Shown here in pieces: positions 1 through 5,752 of a DNA stretch of 6,814 nucleotides. A program made the position numbers and the translations under genes. The stretch comes from an uncultured Eggerthella sp. (lineage in GTDB: Bacteria; Actinomycetota; Coriobacteriia; Coriobacteriales; Eggerthellaceae). Below the pieces are notes generated by a model. The model had not been told where the DNA came from, searched no databases, and saw nothing but the letters and a program-made list of their open reading frames with translations. The number at the start of each line of letters is the position of its first letter. Position 1 is the first letter of the stretch. Where the stretch lies: positions 1 through 6,814 of the forward strand of contig URVA01000074.1 in the NCBI GenBank assembly GCA_900551155.1. The letters run 5' to 3'.

Positions 1-448
1 GGAAGAAGCTATCGAGCGGTGTATTCGTTTTAAGTCTTCGGTGGTAATTGAAGACAAGCATGAGACATCGGGTGTTCGTGAATGTTTGAATTACGGACAT
101 ACCCTTGCCCATGTTATAGAGACGTACGCTGGTTATGGCGTATATTCTCACGGACTTGCCGTGGCTCAAGGAATGCGATTTGCTGCTCGCCTGTCTGCTG
201 GTCTTGGAAAGACCGACTTAGATTTTGTTTTACAGCAAGATGAACTTTTAAACCAACTTGGATTTCCCGAGATATCTTTGTACGCTTCGACGGAAGAGCT
301 CATGGAAATCATGAAACACGACAAGAAAGTACGTCAGGGTAAGTTGCGTTTTGTTTTGCCTTTAACAATTGGGTCATGGGAAGTTTTAGAGCTATCTGAC
401 GACGTTGTCAGTCAATATGTAAGCGCTTGGCTAGCAAGTAATCGCTAG
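1..448 (+). CDS. aroB: 3-dehydroquinate synthase, C-terminal part (5' end outside window)
   Basis: This is the C-terminal 148 residues of AroB, which converts DAHP to 3-dehydroquinate, the second step of the shikimate pathway, in the cytoplasm with NAD+ and a divalent metal. The open frame runs from base 2 without a start, so the gene begins upstream; the GTG at 41 is internal. Visible family motifs are RECLNYGHTLAHVIE (residues about 25-40 of the fragment) and SHGLAVAQGM (49-58). By comparison with characterised AroB, His33 and His50 are the zinc ligands and His37 is an active-site histidine. Further on, MKHDKKVRQGKLRFVLP matches the conserved late motif with the DKK lysines. The C-terminus is complete and ends in TAG. 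The peptidase gene follows after about 40 bases, probably in the same transcript. The identification is firm. Confidence 0.95.
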   Translation, partial: EEAIERCIRFKSSVVIEDKHETSGVRECLNYGHTLAHVIETYAGYGVYSHGLAVAQGMRFAARLSAGLGKTDLDFVLQQDELLNQLGFPEISLYASTEELMEIMKHDKKVRQGKLRFVLPLTIGSWEVLELSDDVVSQYVSAWLASNR

Positions 449-489
449 CAACTATTCATGCTCTATAGAGTTCAGTTAGGATGATGGTA

Positions 490-1788
490 ATGTCGCATCA
501 GCTATTACGAATTACCGCTTTGCGTCAAGCAATGCAAACTGTCCCTGTTGATGTTGTCTATATCAGAAGTCTTTCGAATATTGCGTGGATTACTGGCTTT
601 GATAAAGTTTTTGATACCGAGCAGGCACATGCGGTTCTCGTTAGTCCCGAAAAGATTCTCATTCATAGTGATTCTCGTTATTTTGAAGCACTAGAGCGCG
701 AAGCTTCCTCAAGTGAAATTGAAGTTGATGCTCGCAAGAGTAGCCATGCTCGCGTTCTGTTCGATTTCGTACGAGATTATTGCGCGCATCAAACATCGGA
801 TCATTTAGATTCGACTGCTACAGATAATGCCTCTGATGAAGAGTTCGCTGTGAGAGAATCGTTCAGCAAGAATACTCATGCTCTAATTCGTATCGGCATT
901 GAAGATTCGCTTACGTTGGCAGAATTCCACCTTTTAGAAAAGGTATTTGATCAAGCTAGTCACTCTTCAGAGCTTGAAGATTCTTCCCAGAGTATTGATG
1001 ACAACTTTCAAGAGCAAACAGGTGATTCTTCGCTTTGCTCATTCGATTTTGAATTTGTTGAACTTTCATCCTTTATTGAAAAGCTCCGTGAAGTTAAAGA
1101 TACACAAGAGCTTGCCACTATGAAAAAAGCTCAAGCTATTACCGATCGTGCATTTAGTCGCATTATTGACTTCATGAAAGAGGGCATGACGGAGCGCCAG
1201 GTTCAGTTGCAGCTAGATACCTTTATGTTTGAAGAAGGAGCAGAAGGGCTGGCGTTTGATACGATTGTTGCTACGGGAGCTCATGCTTCTTCTCCTCATG
1301 CTATTCCAGGCGATGCTGTTTTACGCTCAGGTGATGCGGTAGTAATGGATTTTGGGGCGAAATATGGTGGTTATTGTTCCGATATGACGCGCACCGTTTT
1401 TATAGGGGAGCCATCAGAGGACCTAAAACAAGCATGGCATACCTTACAACACGTCAACGAAGCGTGCGAAAAGGCACTCAAAGCAGGTGTTGAAGCTTCA
1501 AGTGTGCATCAATTGGCTGAAGATATGCTTGCAGAAGCAGGCTACAAAGATAAGATGGGCCATTCTCTGGGGCACAGCGTGGGTATTGATATTCACGAAA
1601 GTCCAGCCCTGTCTCCTTCAAATAAAAAGCCCTTATGTGTAGGCAGTGTGGTAACCGTCGAACCTGGAATATACATCCCTGGTCAATTTGGTATGCGTTT
1701 AGAGGATTTTGGTGTGGTTACCAGCGAAGGTTTCGACGTTTTTACAAAAAGCTCGCATAAGATGTTTATAATAGAAAAGCTAAACTAA
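490..1788 (+). CDS. pepQ: Xaa-Pro peptidase, M24B family (PepQ/PepP-like)
   Basis: This is a cytoplasmic metallopeptidase that probably releases the residue before proline in peptides. Numbered from the ATG at 490, the C-terminal pita-bread domain (about 200-432) has all five metal ligands of the family: Asp287 (VMDFG), Asp298 (SDMTRT), His362 (LGHSVG), Glu391 (VEPGIY) and Glu405 (RLED). Accessory histidines 358 and 369 have the spacing seen in E. coli PepP. The N-terminal creatinase-like domain occupies the first half. At 432 residues it is longer than the usual 350-370, because of two Ser/Asp/Glu-rich insertions near residues 99-127 and 155-184. The start is ambiguous among ATGs at 481, 484 and 490. 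The only Shine-Dalgarno-like bases (TTAGG, ending at 480) are well spaced only for 490. The gene lies between aroB and efp, as yqhT does beside efp in B. subtilis. Dipeptidase versus aminopeptidase cannot be settled from sequence. Confidence 0.9.
   Translation: MSHQLLRITALRQAMQTVPVDVVYIRSLSNIAWITGFDKVFDTEQAHAVLVSPEKILIHSDSRYFEALEREASSSEIEVDARKSSHARVLFDFVRDYCAHQTSDHLDSTATDNASDEEFAVRESFSKNTHALIRIGIEDSLTLAEFHLLEKVFDQASHSSELEDSSQSIDDNFQEQTGDSSLCSFDFEFVELSSFIEKLREVKDTQELATMKKAQAITDRAFSRIIDFMKEGMTERQVQLQLDTFMFEEGAEGLAFDTIVATGAHASSPHAIPGDAVLRSGDAVVMDFGAKYGGYCSDMTRTVFIGEPSEDLKQAWHTLQHVNEACEKALKAGVEASSVHQLAEDMLAEAGYKDKMGHSLGHSVGIDIHESPALSPSNKKPLCVGSVVTVEPGIYIPGQFGMRLEDFGVVTSEGFDVFTKSSHKMFIIEKLN
1741..1772 (+). 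promoter_or_regulatory. possible promoter for efp inside the end of pepQ
   Basis: A perfect TATAAT lies at 1767-1772, inside the last codons of the peptidase gene and about 48 bases before the efp start. The best -35 match, TTTACA at 1741-1746, is 20 bases away, longer than the preferred 16-18. It could give efp its own transcription in addition to readthrough from pepQ. It could also be chance in AT-rich coding sequence. Confidence 0.25.
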
Positions 1789-1808
1789 ATTTAATGAAGT
1801 TCGTTCAA

Positions 1809-1814
1809 AAGGAG
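1809..1814 (+). promoter_or_regulatory. ribosome binding site of efp, fixes GTG start
   Basis: AAGGAG lies five bases before the GTG at 1820. It supports this non-ATG codon as the start, giving the expected N-terminus (MAISTADFRNG) and the family length. Confidence 0.8.
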
Positions 1815-1819
1815 TTAAC

Positions 1820-2380
1820 GTGGCAATCTCTACTGCAGATTTTCGTAATGGTATGTGCATTGAATACAATGGCAAACTTTGCACTATCGTAGAGTTTCAG
1901 CATGTAAAGCCTGGCAAGGGCGGTGCTTTTGTTCGCACCAAACTTCGTGACATCAAAACTGGTCGTGTAGTTGACTACACCTTCAATTCTGGTACTAAGT
2001 TTGATTCAGTTCGTCTTGAAACTAAGAAAATGCAGTTCCTCTACAGCGATGGTTCAGACTTTAATTTCATGGATATGAATACCTATGAGCAGCTTGCTAT
2101 TCCTGCTGAGGTTGTAGGCGACGTTGCAAAGTGGCTCAAGGAAAATGACGAAGCTACTTTGATGTATGCCGGTGAAGAACTTATCAGCGTTGAGCCTCAG
2201 ATGTTTGTAGAGCTTGAGGTTACTGAAACTGAACCAGGTTTTAAGGGTGATACTGCTACCAATACTACTAAGCCTGCAACTTTGGAAACGGGTGTTACCG
2301 TTCAGGTTCCAACCTTTGTAGAAATTGGTGACGTTCTGCAGATGGACACGCGTGACGGTCGCTTTATCAAGCGCGTTTAA
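1820..2380 (+). CDS. efp: translation elongation factor P
   Basis: EF-P binds between the ribosomal P and E sites and promotes peptide-bond formation at consecutive prolines. The 186-residue product has the three family domains: a KOW-like N-terminal domain (about 1-63), an OB domain (about 66-127) and a C-terminal OB domain (about 129-186). The C-terminal domain carries the family signature from Lys151 to Gly170, KPATLETGVTVQVPTFVEIG, with every conserved position present. The tip of the N-terminal loop reads KPGKGGAF, with Lys33 at the position that is modified in many bacteria (E. coli Lys34). The start is GTG. It follows the peptidase gene by 31 bases and is followed by a likely terminator, so it appears to close the first transcription unit. 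Identification is certain; whether and how Lys33 is modified is not visible here. Confidence 0.97.
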   Translation: MAISTADFRNGMCIEYNGKLCTIVEFQHVKPGKGGAFVRTKLRDIKTGRVVDYTFNSGTKFDSVRLETKKMQFLYSDGSDFNFMDMNTYEQLAIPAEVVGDVAKWLKENDEATLMYAGEELISVEPQMFVELEVTETEPGFKGDTATNTTKPATLETGVTVQVPTFVEIGDVLQMDTRDGRFIKRV

Positions 2381-2388
2381 ATCTGCTT

Positions 2389-2419
2389 TTAAGCAACGCT
2401 TAACCAAAACTTTTTTGGT
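2389..2419 (+). repeat. two tandem AT-rich hairpins downstream of efp
   Basis: TTAAGC (2389-2394) pairs with GCTTAA (2398-2403) around the loop AAC. Directly after it, ACCAAAA (2403-2409) pairs with TTTTGGT (2413-2419) around CTT. The two stems share base 2403, so they cannot both be fully formed. Together with the stem at 2422-2439 they make a continuous run of inverted repeats after the efp stop. They may protect the 3' end or assist termination. Confidence 0.45.
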
Positions 2420-2421
2420 GT

Positions 2422-2439
2422 AGGGCGCGAGAGCGCCCT
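2422..2439 (+). terminator. probable intrinsic terminator after efp
   Basis: A perfect 7-bp GC-rich stem, AGGGCGC (2422-2428) with GCGCCCT (2433-2439), is closed by a GAGA loop of the stable GNRA type. It lies 41 bases after the efp stop. The downstream tract (CCTGCTTTATA) is only weakly T-rich, so termination may be partial, with some readthrough into the carboxylase genes. Confidence 0.55.
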
Positions 2440-2446
2440 CCTGCTT

Positions 2447-2452
2447 TATACT
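2447..2452 (+). promoter_or_regulatory. possible -10 element for the carboxylase operon
   Basis: TATACT is a good -10 match about 60 bases before the TTG start at 2514, just after the terminator hairpin. No recognisable -35 lies 16-18 bases upstream, because that stretch falls within the GC stem. A promoter is expected somewhere in 2440-2490, but its exact position is uncertain. Confidence 0.25.
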
Positions 2453-2497
2453 AAACACTTAAAATTTATGTACTGTGCATAGTGCAGTTGACAGCAG

Positions 2498-2505
2498 AGG
2501 AGGTG
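2498..2505 (+). promoter_or_regulatory. strong ribosome binding site, fixes TTG start at 2514
   Basis: AGGAGGTG is an eight-base match to the anti-Shine-Dalgarno end of 16S rRNA and lies eight bases before the TTG at 2514. It decides the start of the carboxyltransferase gene against the in-frame GTG at 2475, which has no such site and would place this element inside the gene. Confidence 0.85.
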
Positions 2506-2513
2506 CGAAACAC

Positions 2514-4400
2514 TTGGGAAAGCTTCAAATTATGGATACCACCATTCGTGATGGTCAGCAGAGCTTATGGGCAACCAGAATGTCAATTGGCGATATGCTT
2601 CCAATCTTGCCTAAGATGGATCGCGTTGGTTATTGGGCTATTGAAGCATGGGGCGGTGCAACCTTTGATACGTGCTTGCGCTTTTTGGACGAAAACCCTT
2701 GGGATCGTCTCCGTTCCATTAAGGCTAAAACTCCCAATACTCGTCTTTCTATGTTGTCTCGTGGTCAAAACTTGGTAGGTTACAAGCATTATTCCAAGGA
2801 AATCGTACATCGTTTTATTGAGGCTGCTCATCGCAACGGTATTGATGTGTTTCGTGTGTTTGACGCATTGAACGATATTCGCAATGTTGTGGACAATGCT
2901 GAAGCTATTAAAGAGTGCGGCGGTCACTTTGAAGGTGCAATTTCCTATACTATGTCACCTGTTCATACGCTTGATAGCTTTTTGGAATACGGTCAGCAGC
3001 TAAAAGACCTTGGTGCTGATTCTATTGCTATTAAAGACATGGCAGGTATGCTTACGCCTTATCGTACTGAACGAATGGTAAAAGCTTTTAATGCCGAAAT
3101 TGGTCTGCCAATTCACATTCATTGTCATTATGTTGGCGGCATGGCTCCTGCAAATATTATTAAAGCTACTGAAGCAGGTGCAGCTATTGCTGATACGGCA
3201 AGTGCGCCACTTGCGTTTGGTAATTCTCATCCTGCAGTCGAAATGATCGTTGCGGCATTGCAGGAAAGCCGTTATGACACGCAGCTCGATTTGAACTTGC
3301 TCTTTGAAATTTCTGAGTATTGGGAAGAAGTACGTAAACGCGGTCATTACAAGCGTGGCGTTTCTTCGCTGACCCATATGAAAGTTTATTCTCACCAGGT
3401 ACCTGGCGGCATGATGTCAAACTTGGTTTCTCAGCTTGAGATCCAAAATGCCCTTGATCGCTTGGATGAGGTAATGGCTGAAATCCCAGTTGTACGTGCC
3501 GAGGTTGGTTATCCTCCTTTGGTTACCCCTCTGTCTCAGATTGTTGGTACTCAGGCAGTCTTTAACGTACTTACTGGTAAACGCTGGAGCGTAGTATCTA
3601 AGGAAATGAAAGACTACATCTGTGGATACTACGGCAAGGCACCTGGTCCTATGAGCCCAGAAATTGTTGCAAAGGTTGTTGGAGAAGACACGGATAAGAT
3701 TCTTCCTCCTGATGTTGCTCCTGGTTCTTTGGTAACCACCACCTTTGCTGAACTGGAAGAAGAAATTGGCGATCTTGCCAAGTCTGAAGAAGACGTTTTG
3801 ATGTACGCGCTCTTCCCAAATGAGGCTCGTACGTACTTAAGTAAACATCGCACATCTGAAAAGGTCGATTTCCTTCTTGAGCAGGAATCGAGCATGACCA
3901 AGGAGGACGATTACGTGGATATTAATCAGATTCGTGAACTCGTACGCGTTGCTGAAGAAAGTGGCGTAGGCGAAATTGTGGTAGAAGAAGAAGGTGCTCG
4001 AATTGCAGTTCGTATGCCTAGTGCAGTAGCTGCTGCACCTGCCCCTGCAGCTCCTGCTATTGCTGCTGCTCCTGTTGCAGAGGCTACCCCTGCTGCATCT
4101 GCACAAAGCGGCTCTCGTCCCGCAAACTGGCATTGTGTTACCGCACCAATGGTTGGTACGTTCTATGTAGCGCCTGCTCCTGGCGAGCCTCCTTTTGTTC
4201 AGGTCGGCGATGAAGTTGCTGCTAACCAGACGCTATGTATCGTTGAAGCTATGAAGCTTATGAACGAAATTACTGCAGATGAAATGGGTACCATTCGTGA
4301 GGTATGTCTCGAAGATGCAACTCCTGTAGAATTCGGCACCCCATTGTTCTATATCGAGCCTCATGTAAACCATGATGCTATTGGTCCGGAGAGTGCATAA
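2514..4400 (+). CDS. carboxyltransferase (5S/OadA/PycB type) fused to AccB-like biotin carboxyl carrier protein
   Basis: The 628-residue protein probably transfers CO2 between carboxybiotin and a keto acid (pyruvate/oxaloacetate). The TIM-barrel carboxyltransferase domain (about 3-260) shows MDTTIRDGQQSL with metal ligand Asp8, AIKDMAGML with Lys174 (the lysine carbamylated in the family) and HIHCH with metal ligands His203 and His205. The conserved carboxylase domain follows (about 285-460; YSHQVPGG at 292-299). After it comes a complete AccB-like BCCP: a helical head at 468-500, an Ala/Pro linker at 501-538 and a biotinyl domain from about 540 with EAMKLMNEI, biotin on Lys581. The TTG start is set by AGGAGGTG eight bases upstream. 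The stop abuts the accC ATG directly. With AccC it resembles two-subunit pyruvate carboxylase; oxaloacetate decarboxylase alpha is the alternative, but no pump subunits are nearby. Odd points are the AccB head and an internal start (see the entry at 3915). The family is sure; the physiological reaction is inferred. Confidence 0.88.
   Translation: MGKLQIMDTTIRDGQQSLWATRMSIGDMLPILPKMDRVGYWAIEAWGGATFDTCLRFLDENPWDRLRSIKAKTPNTRLSMLSRGQNLVGYKHYSKEIVHRFIEAAHRNGIDVFRVFDALNDIRNVVDNAEAIKECGGHFEGAISYTMSPVHTLDSFLEYGQQLKDLGADSIAIKDMAGMLTPYRTERMVKAFNAEIGLPIHIHCHYVGGMAPANIIKATEAGAAIADTASAPLAFGNSHPAVEMIVAALQESRYDTQLDLNLLFEISEYWEEVRKRGHYKRGVSSLTHMKVYSHQVPGGMMSNLVSQLEIQNALDRLDEVMAEIPVVRAEVGYPPLVTPLSQIVGTQAVFNVLTGKRWSVVSKEMKDYICGYYGKAPGPMSPEIVAKVVGEDTDKILPPDVAPGSLVTTTFAELEEEIGDLAKSEEDVLMYALFPNEARTYLSKHRTSEKVDFLLEQESSMTKEDDYVDINQIRELVRVAEESGVGEIVVEEEGARIAVRMPSAVAAAPAPAAPAIAAAPVAEATPAASAQSGSRPANWHCVTAPMVGTFYVAPAPGEPPFVQVGDEVAANQTLCIVEAMKLMNEITADEMGTIREVCLEDATPVEFGTPLFYIEPHVNHDAIGPESA
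3900..3906 (+). promoter_or_regulatory. internal ribosome binding site before the AccB-like part
   Basis: AAGGAGG lies inside the fusion gene, eight bases before an in-frame GTG at 3915. That codon encodes the residue aligning with Met1 of stand-alone AccB. A weaker alternative is AGGA at 3883-3886 before the ATG at 3894. Confidence 0.6.
3915..4400 (+). CDS. accB: putative free biotin carboxyl carrier protein from an internal start
   Basis: Translation from the in-frame GTG at 3915 would give a free 161-residue BCCP, the carrier that takes CO2 from biotin carboxylase to the carboxyltransferase in acetyl-CoA carboxylase. Its length is close to that of normal AccB (about 150-160). The product begins MDINQIRELVRVAEESGVGE, which closely resembles the start of free-standing AccB proteins. 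An Ala/Pro linker (about 34-71) and the biotinyl domain follow, with APMVGTFY and EAMKLMNEI, biotin on Lys114. The C-terminus extends about 13 residues beyond the usual end (EPHVNHDAIGPESA). The start has AAGGAGG at ideal spacing. It is nested in frame in the carboxyltransferase-BCCP gene, so both products would share these residues. Expression of the short form is inferred from the start signals and homology. The site could instead be a relic of a once separate gene. Confidence 0.55.
   Translation: MDINQIRELVRVAEESGVGEIVVEEEGARIAVRMPSAVAAAPAPAAPAIAAAPVAEATPAASAQSGSRPANWHCVTAPMVGTFYVAPAPGEPPFVQVGDEVAANQTLCIVEAMKLMNEITADEMGTIREVCLEDATPVEFGTPLFYIEPHVNHDAIGPESA
4014..4127 (+). other. Ala/Pro-rich flexible linker coding region
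   Basis: This low-complexity stretch is dominated by GCT/GCA and CCT codons and encodes about 38 residues rich in Ala and Pro. It is the mobile hinge typical of BCCPs, which lets the biotinyl domain swing between the carboxylase and transferase sites. The near-repetitive codons are a plausible site of length variation between strains. Confidence 0.8.
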
Positions 4401-5750
4401 ATGTTTGACAAAGTATTAATCGCAAATCGCGGCGAAGTCGCATTGCGTATTATGCGTGCCTGTAAGGAATTGGGTATTAAAACTGTTGCAGTCTATTCAA
4501 CGGAAGATGCTGATACCTATCCTGTTCAGTACGCTGATGAAAAGGTCTGTATTGGACCTGCTCAGGCAAATAAAAGTTATTTAGTTATGTCTTCGATTAT
4601 TGCCGCTGCTATCAACACCGGTGCACAGGCAATTCATCCTGGATATGGCTTCTTGGCTGAAAATTCTGATTTTGCTCGTGCTTGCGCCGACAACAACATT
4701 GTGTTTATCGGCCCATCTCCTGAGTGCATTGATGCAATGGGCAATAAAGCTGCTGCTCGTGAAACGATGAAAGCTTGTGGTGTTCCTACGGTACCAGGAT
4801 CTGATGGTGTAGTGGAAACTGTCGAAGAAGCTCGTGCGTTTGCAGAAGCAGCGGGTTACCCTGTGCTTGTTAAGGCGTCTGCTGGTGGTGGCGGTAAAGG
4901 CATGCGTGAAGTTCATGATCCCGCCGATTTGGAATCACAGTTCTTGGCTGCTAAAAACGAAGCTCAGGCCGCTTTTGGTAACGGAGACGTTTACCTGGAA
5001 AAGCTTGTTTTGCGTCCTCGTCATGTTGAAGTTCAGGTTTTGGCTGACAAGCATGGCAATCGCATTTCATTGTGTGAACGTGACTGTTCGCTTCAGCGTC
5101 GTCATCAGAAGTTGCTCGAAGAGGCTCCTTCTCCTGCGCTTACCGATGAAATTCGTCGTGCAATGGGCGTTGCTGCGGTTAAAGCAGTTCGTGCAACTGG
5201 ATATGAAAATGCAGGCACCATTGAATTTCTTCTCGACCAAGATGGTCACTTCTATTTCATGGAAATGAATACTCGTGTTCAGGTTGAACATCCTGTAACT
5301 GAAATGATTACTGGTACCGATATCATTAAAGAGCAGCTTCGCATTGCAGCTGGCGAACCAATTTCCTGTATGGATAAGGTGCCTTTCAGCCCGAATGGTC
5401 ATGCCATGGAATTCCGTATTAATGCTGAAGATCCTGACATGGATTTCCGTCCTTGTCCTGGTAATATTACGCGTTTTGAAACCCCTTCTGGTCCTGGTGT
5501 TCGTGTAGAAACTTACATCAAAGAAGGTGCACGTATTTCGCCTTATTACGATTCGATGGTGGCTAAGCTTATTGTTTGGGGTAATGACCGCGAAGAGTGC
5601 ATTGCTCGTGGCAAGCGTGCGCTTGAGGAATTTCGTATTGAAGGAATTAAAACCACCATTCCTTTCCATCAAAAGGTTCTCGATATGGACGCTTTTGTTG
5701 AAGGCAGGGTTTATACTGACTTCATTGAAACCGAAATGGGGGATGAGTAA
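4401..5750 (+). CDS. accC: biotin carboxylase subunit (AccC/PycA family)
   Basis: This enzyme uses ATP and bicarbonate to carboxylate the biotin on the carrier protein. The 449-residue length equals that of E. coli AccC. The N-terminal domain opens with FDKVLIANRGEVALRI. The ATP-grasp domain has the glycine-rich loop KASAGGGGKGM (158-168) and QRRHQKLLEE with His235 and Lys237. It also has metal-binding Glu275 and Glu288 and the catalytic stretch MNTRVQVEHP with Arg292, Gln294 and Glu296. MEFRINAEDP, with Arg339, begins the C-terminal domain. No essential residue looks missing. The ATG follows the preceding TAA without a gap, with GGAGAG (4388-4393) as ribosome binding site, so translation is probably coupled to the fusion gene. 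It could act in acetyl-CoA carboxylase, in a two-subunit pyruvate carboxylase, or in both; sequence alone does not separate these. Confidence 0.95.
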   Translation: MFDKVLIANRGEVALRIMRACKELGIKTVAVYSTEDADTYPVQYADEKVCIGPAQANKSYLVMSSIIAAAINTGAQAIHPGYGFLAENSDFARACADNNIVFIGPSPECIDAMGNKAAARETMKACGVPTVPGSDGVVETVEEARAFAEAAGYPVLVKASAGGGGKGMREVHDPADLESQFLAAKNEAQAAFGNGDVYLEKLVLRPRHVEVQVLADKHGNRISLCERDCSLQRRHQKLLEEAPSPALTDEIRRAMGVAAVKAVRATGYENAGTIEFLLDQDGHFYFMEMNTRVQVEHPVTEMITGTDIIKEQLRIAAGEPISCMDKVPFSPNGHAMEFRINAEDPDMDFRPCPGNITRFETPSGPGVRVETYIKEGARISPYYDSMVAKLIVWGNDREECIARGKRALEEFRIEGIKTTIPFHQKVLDMDAFVEGRVYTDFIETEMGDE

Positions 5751-5752
5751 CG

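Noticed and set aside
2054..2458. Antisense open frame of 134 codons opposite efp and the terminator
   Set aside because: It begins within the terminator region, overlaps efp and shows no family motif or clear ribosome binding site.
2468..2482. Tiny leader frame ATG TAC TGT GCA TAG
   Set aside because: It has no ribosome binding site and no run of regulatory codons; four codons by chance are unremarkable.
2488..2493. TTGACA as a consensus -35 box before the carboxyltransferase gene
   Set aside because: It is only a few bases before the Shine-Dalgarno. A matching -10 would fall at or past the start codon, and none is seen there.
2440..2513. Biotin-repressor (BirA) or fatty-acid (FapR-like) operator, or a riboswitch, in the carboxylase leader
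   Set aside because: Only an imperfect dyad (ACTG...CAGT, 2472-2488) is present. It does not match these operators, and the leader is too short for a known riboswitch.
4834..5268. Second + strand open frame inside accC
   Set aside because: It is an alternative frame of accC, with a Leu/Arg/Val-rich low-information product and no homologous motif.
5067..5672. Antisense open frame of 201 codons opposite accC
   Set aside because: It lies entirely over a well-conserved biotin carboxylase. Its product is rich in Asn, Thr, Phe and Arg with no recognisable domain, as expected from reading the complement of biased codons.
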